In this document: positions 14,208-24,011 of the stretch, one piece after another | Position numbering within the stretch: the first letter of the stretch is position 1 | Layout of the letters: every line of letters starts with the position of its first letter | Notes under the pieces: model-generated | What the model was told of the DNA's origin: nothing | What the model saw: the letters and a program-made list of their open reading frames with translations, nothing else | The model's database searches: none | Source: Dehalogenimonas alkenigignens | GTDB lineage: Bacteria > Chloroflexota > Dehalococcoidia > Dehalococcoidales > Dehalococcoidaceae | Assembly: GCF_001466665.1 (NCBI RefSeq) | Contig: NZ_KQ758903.1 | Span: 493,684-557,683, forward strand | DNA: 64,000 nt | Direction of reading: 5' to 3' | Position numbers and translations under genes: made by a program

Positions 14208-16649
14208 TCATACCACCATGCCGAAAGTCACCACCCGGTCGTTCTCATCGGGACGGATGACGATCACCCCCTGGGTGCTGCGGCCCATAACCACGATGCC
14301 CTTTTCCTCGTCATCGGTGCCTACCGGGGTGCGGATGACCACACCCTCGGCGGTGGCGATCATCACCTGATGTTCCCGGTCAACGACGCGTCCAGCGACC
14401 ACCGGACCGGTCTTGTCCACTACCTTGAAGGTCAGTACACCGGAGCCGCCGCGATGCTGCAGCGGGTATTCCTCAACCCTGGTCAGCTTGCCATAGCCGC
14501 CTTCGGTGACCACCAGGACGAAATGGCCAGGGCGGGTGACGTCCAAACCGACTACCCGGTCATTATCCTTGAAAGCGATGCCGCGGACGCCGCCTGATGC
14601 TCGCTGGGACAGGCGGATATCGGCCACCGGGAAGTGGATAGATTGGCCGCAGTTGGTAATAAGGATGATATTGTCCTCTTCTTTGGCCAGTACCGCGCCG
14701 ATCAGTTCGTCGCCTTTAGGCAGGTCCATCGCCAGGAGGCCGCTGGAACGCACCGCGGCGAAGTCCGAAACCGAGGTGCGTTTGATCTCGCCGCCGCCGG
14801 TAGCCATCACCAACGAGGTATCCTCCCGGAACTCCGAGAGCGAAAGCATAGCGGTGATCTTCTCGTTCTCGGCCACCGGCACCAGGTTAATGATCGCTAG
14901 TCCCTTGGCGGTGCGCGACAAATCACAGGGGACTTCATGGCAGCGGATGGAAAAGATCCGGCCACGGTTGGTAAAGAGCAGCACCGAGTCATGGGTATCG
15001 GCGACCATCACGAAGCGGACAGCGTCTTCCTCGCGGGTGGTGATGATGCTTTTACCTCGGCCGGCGCGGTGCTGTAGGCGGTAGACCTCGGTGGGCACGC
15101 GTTTGATGAAGCCGCGTTCGGTGATCGTAACCACCATACTCTGGTGGGGAATCAAGTCTTCTTCCCGGAACTCGATGACGCCCTGAGCCTGGATCTCGGT
15201 GCGGCGAGCGTCACCGTATCTGGTCCTGATTTCGCCCAGATCGGACTTGATCAGAAGCAGGATCTTGCGAGGATTGGCCAACAGGTCTTCCAGGTAGGAG
15301 ATCTGTTTCAGGACCTCGGCGTATTCGTCAAGTATCTTCTGCCTTTCGAGGCCGGCCAGGCGGCGCAGCTGCAAGTCCAGGATAGCTTGAGCCTGGATCT
15401 GCGACAATCCGAAACGGCTTTGCAGTTCGCGCCGGGCTGTTTCGGCATTCTCGGCTTTCCGGATGAGATTGATGATGGCATCCAGATTATCGAGGGCGAT
15501 TTTTAGCCCTTCCAGAATATGGGCGCGCTCTTTTGCTGCCTTAAGTTCGAATTTTGACCGGCGGGTAATGACTACCTGGCGGAAGTCGACATAAAGCTTT
15601 AACGCCTCTTTCAGGTTGATAACTTGAGGTTTTCCATCCACCAATGCCAGCATATTAATGAAAAAACTGTCCTGGAGATTGGTGTGTTTATGAAGATTGT
15701 TCAGGATTTGCTGCGGCTGGCCGTCTCTCTTAAGATCGATGGCAATGCGCAAACCCTGTCTGTCAGATTCATCCCGGATTTCGGCTATGCCGGTCACTTT
15801 CTTTTCACGGACCAGCATTGCGATACGGCCGACCAATTCAGCCTTATTTACCTGGTAAGGCAACTCGGTAATGATGATCTGCCGCCTGCTCCCCGCTTCC
15901 TGGGTGTCCACGATGTGGGCGCGCGCGCGGATTACTACCTTGCCGTGCCCGGAAGCATAGGCGCTTCTGATGCCATCCCTTCCCAGAATGATGCCTCCGG
16001 TTGGAAAATCCGGACCCTTGACGAAATTCAACAGGTCGTCCATAGAGCAGTCCGGGTTGTCGATCAGATGGGTGATTGCGTCACATAACTCGCCCAAGTT
16101 GTGAGGCGGGATATTGGTAGCCATGCCCACCGCGATGCCTGCCGAGCCATTCATCAGGAGGTTCGGCAGCCGGGATGGGAGCACCACCGGTTCGCTCAGC
16201 GACGCGTCGAAATTCGGCATGAAATCGACGGTGTCCTTATCGATATCTACCAGCATTTCCTCTGCCAAACGGGTAAGGCGTGCCTCGGTATAACGCATAG
16301 CCGCCGGCGGGTCGGCATCAACCGAACCGAAGTTGCCCTGACCGTCGACCAGGGGGTACCGCATGGAGAAAGACTGGGCCATCCGCACCATGGCGTCATA
16401 AACCGAAGTATCGCCGTGCGGGTGGTATTTACCCAAAACTTCGCCGACAATGCGTGCGCTCTTCTTGTAGGGGGTGTTAAAACGCATCCCAAGTTCGCTC
16501 ATGGCGTAAAGGATGCGCCGGTGAACCGGCTTCAGGCCATCGCGGACATCAGGCAGAGCGCGGGAGACTATTACGCTCATGGCATAATTCAGGTAGGAGT
16601 TTTTCATCTCCTCCTCAATATTGACAGGGCGGGTTTTTCCTATGACCAT
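14208..16649 (-). CDS. gyrA: DNA gyrase subunit A
   Basis: The breakage-reunion subunit of DNA gyrase, acting with GyrB (34061-35989) to supercoil DNA. The protein is 813 aa. The catalytic Tyr is residue 120 in [10 protein letters not shown]. The quinolone-pocket segment is [10 protein letters not shown] (77-86). Six beta-propeller blades form the C-terminal third. The GyrA-box position (after EVYRL) reads QHRAGRG instead of the usual QRRGGRG/QRRGGKG, a degenerate form. The gene overlaps the stop of the upstream TPR gene by one base, so the two are co-transcribed. The next gene, lexA, is separated by 69 bases with its own promoter. Confidence 0.96.
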   Translation of the reverse strand: MVIGKTRPVNIEEEMKNSYLNYAMSVIVSRALPDVRDGLKPVHRRILYAMSELGMRFNTPYKKSARIVGEVLGKYHPHGDTSVYDAMVRMAQSFSMRYPLVDGQGNFGSVDADPPAAMRYTEARLTRLAEEMLVDIDKDTVDFMPNFDASLSEPVVLPSRLPNLLMNGSAGIAVGMATNIPPHNLGELCDAITHLIDNPDCSMDDLLNFVKGPDFPTGGIILGRDGIRSAYASGHGKVVIRARAHIVDTQEAGSRRQIIITELPYQVNKAELVGRIAMLVREKKVTGIAEIRDESDRQGLRIAIDLKRDGQPQQILNNLHKHTNLQDSFFINMLALVDGKPQVINLKEALKLYVDFRQVVITRRSKFELKAAKERAHILEGLKIALDNLDAIINLIRKAENAETARRELQSRFGLSQIQAQAILDLQLRRLAGLERQKILDEYAEVLKQISYLEDLLANPRKILLLIKSDLGEIRTRYGDARRTEIQAQGVIEFREEDLIPHQSMVVTITERGFIKRVPTEVYRLQHRAGRGKSIITTREEDAVRFVMVADTHDSVLLFTNRGRIFSIRCHEVPCDLSRTAKGLAIINLVPVAENEKITAMLSLSEFREDTSLVMATGGGEIKRTSVSDFAAVRSSGLLAMDLPKGDELIGAVLAKEEDNIILITNCGQSIHFPVADIRLSQRASGGVRGIAFKDNDRVVGLDVTRPGHFVLVVTEGGYGKLTRVEEYPLQHRGGSGVLTFKVVDKTGPVVAGRVVDREHQVMIATAEGVVIRTPVGTDDEEKGIVVMGRSTQGVIVIRPDENDRVVTFGMVV

Positions 16650-17461
16650 TAGACTTCCAAGTCCTCCTCTTCATCGTCACCGTCATCGGGATAGGTTTCG
16701 TCTTCCAGTCTCTCTTCCTGGGACACATCGGCTTCTTCGCCCTCAACAGCGCTTTCTAACTCCTCACCAGACACTTCGAGTTCGGGTTTTCTTACTGTGG
16801 CTGGACTTTGGCGCGTCGGAAAAGAGATTTGCCCAATTTGAGAGGGATCCTGATATGTTTCCCTGATAATGACGGAGAGCTTGTCTTCGGCGGAACTGAT
16901 AACGTTGGCTGAATAACGGTTACCGCCTTTCATGAGCTTCAGCAATCTCAAAGCATAACGGGGATCGATAATTCCCAGTTGCTCGCCGGATATGCCTTCA
17001 ATCACCAGAACGGCACCACTGGCTCGTAAGTTGACCTTATCTCCGGCAACCACTCCGGCCAAAACTTCCCGGGGCGCCAAGCGGGATAGGTTGAATACTC
17101 CGGCTTTTCCTGTTTCCTCAAGGAATACCTGCGGCTCCACCCGCTGTACGTCTGTGTCAGCAATGGGTTTGGCGCCCGCGATGGTTAGAAGTTCCAGCCG
17201 ACGTAAGTTGCGGTCAGCGATAGTGTTATAAGGATCCTGTTCCTTCGCTTTCCGATACGCTTCCCGGGCTTCACCGTACTCGCCAAGCTCAAGAAAAGCC
17301 CTGCCCAGCCGATTGAGCGCCTCGGTGTCGTCAGGAAAAAGTTCCACGATAGATTTATTAACGGTTACCGCTTCTCTCCAACGGCCAGCCAGGGCCAGGT
17401 CAATAGCGGACTGGGTGTTCTGTTTTTTCAACTTTGCCTGTTCTTCGTCACTATAGACCAT
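16649..17461 (-). CDS. TPR-repeat protein upstream of gyrA
   Basis: A 270-aa soluble protein. Residues about 15-95 contain two to three tetratricopeptide repeats ([46 protein letters not shown]). A middle segment ([20 protein letters not shown] ... [25 protein letters not shown]) is of no family I can name but looks like a small beta fold. The tail from about residue 225 is very acidic, ending in a run of Asp and Glu. It overlaps gyrA by one base, so translational coupling is likely. A scaffolding role is a guess. Confidence 0.75.
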   Translation of the reverse strand: MVYSDEEQAKLKKQNTQSAIDLALAGRWREAVTVNKSIVELFPDDTEALNRLGRAFLELGEYGEAREAYRKAKEQDPYNTIADRNLRRLELLTIAGAKPIADTDVQRVEPQVFLEETGKAGVFNLSRLAPREVLAGVVAGDKVNLRASGAVLVIEGISGEQLGIIDPRYALRLLKLMKGGNRYSANVISSAEDKLSVIIRETYQDPSQIGQISFPTRQSPATVRKPELEVSGEELESAVEGEEADVSQEERLEDETYPDDGDDEEEDLEV

Positions 17462-17608
17462 TGCCGGCTCCTAAAGATAGCTTTTGGACTGAGATTGTAA
17501 CCGATTGAAAAGGGGTGGGCAAACTGATCTGGCAACACTCTTGGTTGATGATGTTAATCACCGGGTATCCGGTCCGTCACCCGCCCCTTCTTTAAGTGCG
17601 GCTGATCT

Positions 17609-18865
17609 TCAAATAGACCTCAGGGATTCGACTATCCCTTCCAGCGGCAGCGAACGCTGGGTGGATCTCACCAGATCACGCAACAATACTTCCTGTTTGC
17701 TGATCTCGGAATCACCGATGATCAACGCGTATTCCGCCCCGAGCGAGGAAGCCTGGCGCAGTTGGGCTTTCAAGCTGCGGGCAGACAGCGATTGAACGAG
17801 GTTTATGCCGGCTTGCCGCAACACGGCGGTCAGCGAGAAAGCCGCCAGGCCGGCGGCATCGCCCAGCCAGGCAATGAAAAAGCGAGGCGTCGGCATCATC
17901 GGCACGGCCACGTTCTGCCGCTTGAGGTTAATGATTATACGCTCGATGCCGGTGGCAAAGCCGACGGCGGGGGTATGCTCTCCACCGAGTTGACCGATCA
18001 GGCCATCATAGCGGCCGCCACCTCCGATGGTGCTCTGGGCGCCTTCTTCAGCCGGCTGGATTTCGAAGACCGTGCGCGAATAATAGTCCAGGCCGCGTAC
18101 CAGATGGTGATTGACCTCAAAAGGTAGGCCGACATGGTTCAAGAGCGTCATCAGTTTGTCGAAATGGACTCTGCATCCGCTGCAAAGTGAATCTACGGGA
18201 TGGGGAGCCATCAGCGCGGCGGCTCGACATTCAGGTTTTTTACAGTCAAGCAGCCGCAGCGGGTTTTTTTGATATCGAGCTTTACAATCGGTGCACAACC
18301 CTTCAAGACGGTTGGTATAATACTCTTTCAAAGCGGCGACGAACATGGGGCGGCACTCGGGGCAGCCGATGGAATTGACTTGCACCGGGAGCGTGGTCAA
18401 CCCGAGTTCCCTGTAGAACCGCCAAGCCATTTCTATCACCTCGGCGTCGGCGGGGGCGTCGGCCTCGCCGAACAACTCGAAGCCGAACTGGTGGTGTTCC
18501 CGATAACGGCCTGCCTGGGGCCGGTCATAACGGAAGATGCTGGCGAGATAGAAGAGTTTCACCGGTTTGGCGCGCGATGCCATGCCGTGTTCGATATAGG
18601 CGCGGCAGACCGGCGCGGTACCTTCCGGCCGAAGCGTCAAGTCCGACCCGCCTCGGTCGGCAAAGGTGTACATCTCTTTGGTGACGATGTCCGTCTCCTC
18701 TCCGACGGTGCGGGTAAAGAGTCTGGCATCTTCAAATGTAGGGGTATCTATGCGGGCGTAGCCGTACAGCTGCGCAATGGCTTCAGCTTTGTCACGGACA
18801 TATCTCCAGCATGATTGATCTTCCGGGAGTATGTCCTGAGTACCGCGCGGCGCCTGGTAGTCCAT
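17609..18865 (-). CDS. hisS: histidyl-tRNA synthetase
   Basis: Charges tRNA-His. At 418 aa it is a class II synthetase of usual length. The start is MDYQAPRGTQDILP. Motif 2 is in YLASIFRYDRPQAGRYREHHQFGFELFG. The His-A signature is GLDYYSRTVFEI, and motif 3 is GGGRYDGLIGQLGG...AVGFATGIERI. The C-terminal anticodon-binding domain begins near residue 325 (TPRFFIAWLGD). A region with CxxC pairs (CPECRPMF, CTDCKARY, CKKPECR, CSGCRVHF, about residues 168-235) forms an insertion that could bind zinc. Upstream 17462-17608, downstream of its stop, has no gene. Confidence 0.95.
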   Translation of the reverse strand: MDYQAPRGTQDILPEDQSCWRYVRDKAEAIAQLYGYARIDTPTFEDARLFTRTVGEETDIVTKEMYTFADRGGSDLTLRPEGTAPVCRAYIEHGMASRAKPVKLFYLASIFRYDRPQAGRYREHHQFGFELFGEADAPADAEVIEMAWRFYRELGLTTLPVQVNSIGCPECRPMFVAALKEYYTNRLEGLCTDCKARYQKNPLRLLDCKKPECRAAALMAPHPVDSLCSGCRVHFDKLMTLLNHVGLPFEVNHHLVRGLDYYSRTVFEIQPAEEGAQSTIGGGGRYDGLIGQLGGEHTPAVGFATGIERIIINLKRQNVAVPMMPTPRFFIAWLGDAAGLAAFSLTAVLRQAGINLVQSLSARSLKAQLRQASSLGAEYALIIGDSEISKQEVLLRDLVRSTQRSLPLEGIVESLRSI

Positions 18866-18955
18866 AATGCTGCAGTGCTCCTTGTATTACCGCCTGATGA
18901 TACCCTGAAGGTAGGGCGATGTAAAATCGGGAAGGTTTGAGAGCTCGATTGTGAA

Positions 18956-19840
18956 TTACCAGCCGCGGGAGGCTCCGCCGCCGCCCGAGGCGCCGCCGGA
19001 AAAACCTCCGAAGCCCGAACCACCCGATCCTCCTCGAAAGCCCCCGCCGCTGGAGTACCAGGTAGTCGGCAACCCGGAGGAGGTGCGAGACTGATAATTC
19101 CGGGACAAAACGATATCCAGCAGCAGTCCCAGAAGGCCAAGACCGAGGGTAAGACCGATCAGCGCCCACGGATTTCCCAGGCCTAAACCGAGGACAGCGC
19201 CGACCGCCGCGCCCCAAACCCCGCCAAGCCAGACGCTCCTGGTGCGGGACATCCACCCGGCCATGTAGATGCTGGCAATACCCAGAACGATCCCGAGCGT
19301 CTCCTTATCCTTAAAGATGTTCCTGAGGGGATTGTCCTCGATAAAGCTTGGTGGTGAGCCGGAACGGATTAGTTCCTCAATGGCAGCCGCGCCGGCCATT
19401 ATTCCGGCCGAATAGTCGCCATCCCTGAAGTGGGGGAGAACTTCATTATCCAGGATTCGCCCGGCGCGCCCGTCGGTGATGACCGGCTCCAGTCCGTAGC
19501 CGACTTCAATGCGCACTTTTCTCTCAGCAATGGCGGTGATGAAGAGGACGCCGTTGTCCGTTTCAGCCTGGCCGATCCCCCAAGCCTCGAACAGGCGCAC
19601 GGCGTAGTTCTCGATGGTGTCCCCGTCCAGGGTGATGATGGTCACTACCGCCACCTCGGCGCCGTTTTCATCGGCCAGCACCTGCAGCCTGGATTCCAGA
19701 ATATCGCGGTCGAATGGGTCTATGATACCGGCGAAATCAGACACGAATCCCTGAGCCGGCGGGAACGTCTGCGCCCAGACGGCGCCGCCGAAAAGGAGCA
19801 GCGCCCCTACCGTGGCGACGGCGAAGAAGATGCGCCTCAT
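18956..19840 (-). CDS. TPM-domain membrane protein (YgcG/DUF2137 type)
   Basis: A 294-aa protein from the ATG at 19840, one base after the lemA stop; an upstream frame extension runs into lemA. A signal peptide ending AVWAQ (about residue 24) is followed by the TPM domain: GFVSDFAGIIDP.DRDILESRLQVLADENGAEVAVVTI ... FEAWGIGQAETDNGVLF ... GYGLEPVITDGRAGRIL. Then come two to three membrane helices (residues ~190-255). The final ~35 residues are Gly/Ser-rich (GGGFRGGSGGSGFGG). Proteins of this shape usually pair with LemA and are linked to envelope stress or photosystem repair in other bacteria. The role here is unknown. Confidence 0.85.
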   Translation of the reverse strand: MRRIFFAVATVGALLLFGGAVWAQTFPPAQGFVSDFAGIIDPFDRDILESRLQVLADENGAEVAVVTIITLDGDTIENYAVRLFEAWGIGQAETDNGVLFITAIAERKVRIEVGYGLEPVITDGRAGRILDNEVLPHFRDGDYSAGIMAGAAAIEELIRSGSPPSFIEDNPLRNIFKDKETLGIVLGIASIYMAGWMSRTRSVWLGGVWGAAVGAVLGLGLGNPWALIGLTLGLGLLGLLLDIVLSRNYQSRTSSGLPTTWYSSGGGFRGGSGGSGFGGFSGGASGGGGASRGW

Positions 19841-19841
19841 A

Positions 19842-20408
19842 CTAGCTGAAATCGACGCGGGGCGGCACATCGGTCCCGGGGTAACTCTCAAAGTATTCGC
19901 GTTCATCAAAACCGAACATGCCGGCGACCATCACCACCGGAAAGCGCTTGATGGCGGTATTATAATCCCGGACTTCGGTATTATAGCGGCCGCGCTCAAC
20001 GGCGATGCGGTTTTCGGTGCCGGCCAGTTCATCCATCAAAGTCGTCACCGCCTCAATACTGCGGAGTTGAGGATAATTTTCCATGACGACCAGGAGCCTT
20101 GCCAGGGCGCTTTCCACCTCATTGGCGGCATCGGTCTGTTCCTGGGGGGTAACCGCCCCGGCGTAGCGGGTGCGGGCTTCAGCCAATGCCAGGAAAACCG
20201 TTTGCTCCTGGGCCATAATACCCTTAACTGACTCCACCAGATTGGGGATGAGGTCGAAACGCCGCTGGTACTGAGTCTCCACCTGTGCCCACTGACCGTC
20301 AACCGCCTGGCTGCGAGCCACCAGCGAGTTATAGACGCCAGCCAGCGACAAGCCCACAATCAGAACCACGCCGAGGATGGCACCGAGTACGATCCACGAC
20401 TTTTTCAT
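19842..20408 (-). CDS. lemA: LemA family protein
   Basis: A 188-aa membrane-anchored protein. A single N-terminal helix (WIVLGAILGVVLIVGLSLAGVYN) is followed by a three-helix coiled domain. The LemA signatures are VDGQWAQVETQYQRRFDLIPNLVESVKGI, ARTRYAGA, and NYPQLRSIEAVTTLMDELAGTENRIAVERGRYN. It ends in a Pro/Asp segment. LemA is widespread and its biochemical role is unsettled. It forms an operon with the TPM-domain gene (one-base gap), a recurrent pairing. Confidence 0.93.
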   Translation of the reverse strand: MKKSWIVLGAILGVVLIVGLSLAGVYNSLVARSQAVDGQWAQVETQYQRRFDLIPNLVESVKGIMAQEQTVFLALAEARTRYAGAVTPQEQTDAANEVESALARLLVVMENYPQLRSIEAVTTLMDELAGTENRIAVERGRYNTEVRDYNTAIKRFPVVMVAGMFGFDEREYFESYPGTDVPPRVDFS

Positions 20409-20438
20409 GTCTTTTACCTCTCGATTAGCTCAACATCA

Positions 20439-22379
20439 TTATATTGCGGACGGCGGCGGCTGGCTAGATGCGCCGGCCGAAATACGATGAGTTAGCGACG
20501 CTGCGCATTCATCAATTAATTCTTGCAGGCCGCAGGCCTGGCAGGGGGCATCGTGACAGTCCCCGGAGGCTTCTCCAGCCAGGGCGCGGCGGTATTCCCG
20601 AATGAGGAATCCTTCGGTGACCCCGCTCTCGATATGCGACCATGGAAACACCTCGGCAAAAGGCCGGGTCCGCCTGGCGTAGAAGGCCGGGTCCAGGCCG
20701 GCCTCGGTGAAGGCGTCGGCCCAACGCTGCCACGAAAAAAGCTCGGTCCAGCCATCGAGAACGCTGCCGCGCTTCCACGCCCCGTATATCACCTTCGAAA
20801 GCCGCCTGTCGCCCCGGGATAACGCGCCTTCGAGCAGGCTCATCTTGGCGTCCGACCACGACAGCCGGATGCCCTTGACCCTGACCCGTTCAATCAGGTG
20901 GCGCTGTTTTTGGGTGATCGTCTCCTCATCATCCTGGGCCGCCCACTGGAACGGGGTATGGGCTTTGGGCACAAAAGTGGACAGTGACACCCTGAGCTGC
21001 GGGCGGCGTCCGGGAGCGCCGCGGCTCAGGCCGTAGATCCGGTGCAGCATGTCAGCCATAGTCGACAGGTCGTCCAGAGTTTCGGTAGGCAGGCCGAGCA
21101 TGTAATAGAGCTTCAATCCGGTCCAGCCGCGGTCGAAGGCTGCCTGGGCGGTGGCCAGCAGTTCCTCATCTGAGATGACCTTGTTGATGACTTTCTGCAA
21201 CCGCGGCGAAGCAGCCTCAGGGGCGAAGGTCAGGCCGGATTTTCTCTTCTCCGGCAGACTCTCGACCAGGGCTACAGAGCCGGGGGTAACTCGGAGCGAA
21301 GGCAGTGAAATCGCGATGTGCTTGCCCTGGTGCCGCTCGGCCAGTTTTCCCACCAGATCATCGATCCCCGGGTAATCGGAAGTTGAGAGCGACAACAGTG
21401 AAATTTCGTCGTAACCGCAATTCTCGATGATCTCGTCGGCGGCTTGGATGATCTCCTGCTGCGGTCGGCTGCGGGCGGGGCGGTAAACGACGCCGGCGTG
21501 GCAGAAGCGGCAACCGCGAACGCACCCCCGGGAAATCTCGATTACGCCCCGATCTTGGACCGCCTCCATATAAGGCACCGGCGGGCTGGTAACCGGCGGC
21601 GGCAGTGTCTGGATGATGCGGCGGGCTATCTTCTCAGGCGCTACGGCATTGGTTTGGGTTACCGAGGCGACTGTTCCGTCGTCTTTATACTTCACCTCAT
21701 AGAACGACGGGACGTACATTCCCCGGATCGCGGCCAGCCGCTTGAGCAGCCCAACCTTGCCGCCCTTTCTGCCGCCGTTTTTCCAGTCTCTATAAACGTC
21801 GATGAATTCGATGATAGAGTCCTCGCCGTCGCCGATGAAAAAGGCATCGATGAAGTCAGCTACGGGCTCCGGGTTGAACATGGAGGCGCCGCCAGCGACA
21901 ATAAGGGGAAAATCCTCAGCGCGGTCCGCCGCCCAGGCGGGTATTTGTGCCAGGTTCAGCATTTCCAACATAGTGGTGTAGGCGAGTTCCGCTCCGAGCG
22001 AGAAGCCGACGACATCAAAGTCCTTCATCGGGCGGAAGTTCTCAAGGGATAACAGGCTCAACCCATTATCACGGATCGCTTTGGCCATATCAGGCCAGGG
22101 GACGTAGGCACGCTCGGCCAGGGCATCGGGGCGGCGGTTGACGATATCATAGAGGATAGGCACGGACAGGTTGGACATACCAACTTCGTAGACGTCCGGG
22201 AAGCACAGTGCCAGGCGCACCGTCGTCGCGTCAAAATCCTTGACGATGGCGTTGACCTCGCCGCCGGTGTAGCGAGCGGGCTTCTGGACCTTGTAAAGAA
22301 TGGAATCGGGGTAGGCCAAATTGTACTCCTGGTTGCAGATCTGCTGCTCTGTAGAATTTGAGGTTCTTAGCTTTACCAT
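20439..22379 (-). CDS. B12-binding-type radical SAM protein (TIGR03960-like)
   Basis: A 646-aa radical SAM enzyme of the YgiQ-like/TIGR03960 group. The N-terminal ~200 residues resemble a cobalamin-binding-like domain (VRLALCFPDVYEVGMSNLSVPILYDIVN; ADFIDAFFIGDGEDSIIEF). The [4Fe-4S] motif CxxxCxxC is present as RGCVRGCRFCHAG near residue 285, followed by a radical SAM barrel (SLLSLSTSDYPGIDDL, GLTFAPEAASPRLQKVINK). The C-terminus has paired cysteines (CHDAPCQACGLQ) that may bind a second cluster. In many bacteria it is next to a DUF2344 gene; that partner is absent here. Substrate unknown. Confidence 0.9.
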   Translation of the reverse strand: MVKLRTSNSTEQQICNQEYNLAYPDSILYKVQKPARYTGGEVNAIVKDFDATTVRLALCFPDVYEVGMSNLSVPILYDIVNRRPDALAERAYVPWPDMAKAIRDNGLSLLSLENFRPMKDFDVVGFSLGAELAYTTMLEMLNLAQIPAWAADRAEDFPLIVAGGASMFNPEPVADFIDAFFIGDGEDSIIEFIDVYRDWKNGGRKGGKVGLLKRLAAIRGMYVPSFYEVKYKDDGTVASVTQTNAVAPEKIARRIIQTLPPPVTSPPVPYMEAVQDRGVIEISRGCVRGCRFCHAGVVYRPARSRPQQEIIQAADEIIENCGYDEISLLSLSTSDYPGIDDLVGKLAERHQGKHIAISLPSLRVTPGSVALVESLPEKRKSGLTFAPEAASPRLQKVINKVISDEELLATAQAAFDRGWTGLKLYYMLGLPTETLDDLSTMADMLHRIYGLSRGAPGRRPQLRVSLSTFVPKAHTPFQWAAQDDEETITQKQRHLIERVRVKGIRLSWSDAKMSLLEGALSRGDRRLSKVIYGAWKRGSVLDGWTELFSWQRWADAFTEAGLDPAFYARRTRPFAEVFPWSHIESGVTEGFLIREYRRALAGEASGDCHDAPCQACGLQELIDECAASLTHRISAGASSQPPPSAI

Positions 22380-22390
22380 GAAAGACCGGG

Positions 22391-23182
22391 TTATTTTACA
22401 TCTGTATCGAGATTGGAGAGCTGAAATACCATACCGTCGCGAGCGGCGATGACGCGGATACCGGTGCGCTCCGAGATAGCGGCGGCAGCCTCCCAGGGAT
22501 GGGCGCGCCAGACGTTCATGCCGAAGTGGGTCAGGATGGCGGCCTTGGGCTTGATGCCATCGATGATTTTCTCGGCGTCGGCCAGCGTGAGGTGATCAAT
22601 AGTCGGCCGCGGCTCGGTCAGCACCACATTGATGATGAGGAGGTCAGACTCTTTGTAGGCATCGGCCAGGCCGTCGAAGTAGCGGGTGTCGGTGATGTAG
22701 GTTATCGATTTGCCGCCTGAATGAAAGACGATGCCGTAGGTCTCCACCGGGTGACGGTGCTTAAGCGGCGTCTCGAACCTCAGACCGTCGAGAGCGTACT
22801 TGCCGCCCTCTTCGAGAACGATGACCTCCTCGAGATACTTCTTGAGGTAGGAGAACATCACCGGCTCCGGGCCGAAGGCGTCGGCCGGGGCGTAAAACCT
22901 GCCCTTGCCGCGGAAGCCGCCGCCGGTCATGGCCTCGATCATGACATTGACATCGCCGGAGTGGTCCAGGTGGCGGTGGGATAGGAGCACCGCATCCAGG
23001 GTTTCCGCCCGTAGCTTACGCTTGTTGACCTGGACGATGCAGCCTGGACCGGGATCAACGAGCACGTTCTGGCCTGAAAGCGAAAGCCACAGGCCGCCGG
23101 AAGCCAGTATCTGGTGAGCCACCATGATGCGGGCGCCGCCGGTACCGAGGAAGATAATGGAATCGTCGTGGGATTGTGTCAT
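22391..23182 (-). CDS. metallo-beta-lactamase-fold hydrolase
   Basis: A 263-aa hydrolase beginning at the ATG at 23182 (MTQSHDD); a longer frame exists upstream but overlaps the divergent gene at 23262. The zinc site HRHLDHSGD is near residue 77. Further conserved residues are KHRHPVETYG, the Asp in TYITDTRYFDGL, NVVLTEPRP and HLTLADAEKII, with a final LTHFGMNVW. This resembles phosphodiesterase-type members (RNase Z/PhnP group) more than beta-lactamases. The substrate cannot be assigned. The intergenic gap with the radical SAM gene is 11 bases, so they may share a transcript. Confidence 0.85.
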   Translation of the reverse strand: MTQSHDDSIIFLGTGGARIMVAHQILASGGLWLSLSGQNVLVDPGPGCIVQVNKRKLRAETLDAVLLSHRHLDHSGDVNVMIEAMTGGGFRGKGRFYAPADAFGPEPVMFSYLKKYLEEVIVLEEGGKYALDGLRFETPLKHRHPVETYGIVFHSGGKSITYITDTRYFDGLADAYKESDLLIINVVLTEPRPTIDHLTLADAEKIIDGIKPKAAILTHFGMNVWRAHPWEAAAAISERTGIRVIAARDGMVFQLSNLDTDVK

Positions 23183-23261
23183 GACCGTTGAAGTATAGCG
23201 GGAAACTCTCAATCGGCCAAATAGATAGGCTTGACGTTGCATCGTGTGGTATATTGACGAG

Positions 23262-24005
23262 GTGGGCAAGAAATCTTTCATCCTCATTGCCGGGGTTGTG
23301 GCGATCGCCGCTTCCATAGCCTTGTATGTTCTACACTATTTTATCTTCCAGGATGCCCATCATATTTTCATCTATCTTCTCGGAGACCTCGCGTTCATGC
23401 CCCTTGAGGTTTTCCTGGTTATCATTCTGATTGAACGCCTTCTCGCTCAACAGGAACGTAAATCGCTGCAATCCAAACTCAATATGGTCGTTGGCGCCTT
23501 TTTCATGTCGGTAGGCAACCGGCTCATGGCGGAATTATTGACTGATTTTCGCGAGCAGGAAACACTCTACCGGGATTTCGGAATTACCGCCGAATGGACA
23601 CGGGATGACTTCTTTCAGGCGAGAAAACAGGCGCTGAAAACCCGGCTGAGAGTGGATTTCGGCAGAATTGACCTTCAAGGTATCAAGGTCTTCTTAATGG
23701 AACAGAGGGCGTTCTTACTCACCCTGATGGAAAACCCCAATTTGCTGGAGAGGGAAGCGTTTACCGAACTACTTTGGGCGATTACCCACCTGGCTGAGGA
23801 ACTTCAGGCCCGGGGAGACTTGATTAAAATCAGCGATGCCGACCGCAGGCATCTTGAGGGCGACATTAACAGATTTTATGACCGGCTCATTGTTGAGTGG
23901 CTCAACTATGCCGAGCATTTAAAGAACCATTATCCCTATTTCTATTCCCTCCTGCTCAGGACCCACCCGTTCCAGAGGGAGCCATCAGCAGAAGTCATTG
24001 CTTGA
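23262..24005 (+). CDS. membrane protein with two N-terminal helices
   Basis: A 247-aa protein from GTG 23262 (the frame stays open to GTG 23244). Two hydrophobic helices at residues about 4-24 and 35-58 (ILIAGVVAIAASIALYVLHYF; LLGDLAFMPLEVFLVIILI) are followed by a ~185-residue cytoplasmic domain. That domain is rich in charged helix (LLAQQERKSLQSKLN, LTDFREQETLYRDFGI, RLIVEWLNYAEHLKNHYPYFYSL). I do not recognise a catalytic motif. The layout of two helices plus a helical domain is seen in uncharacterised proteins of anaerobes. It is convergent with the citrate synthase gene. Confidence 0.7.
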   Translation: MGKKSFILIAGVVAIAASIALYVLHYFIFQDAHHIFIYLLGDLAFMPLEVFLVIILIERLLAQQERKSLQSKLNMVVGAFFMSVGNRLMAELLTDFREQETLYRDFGITAEWTRDDFFQARKQALKTRLRVDFGRIDLQGIKVFLMEQRAFLLTLMENPNLLEREAFTELLWAITHLAEELQARGDLIKISDADRRHLEGDINRFYDRLIVEWLNYAEHLKNHYPYFYSLLLRTHPFQREPSAEVIA

Positions 24006-24011
24006 TTCCGA

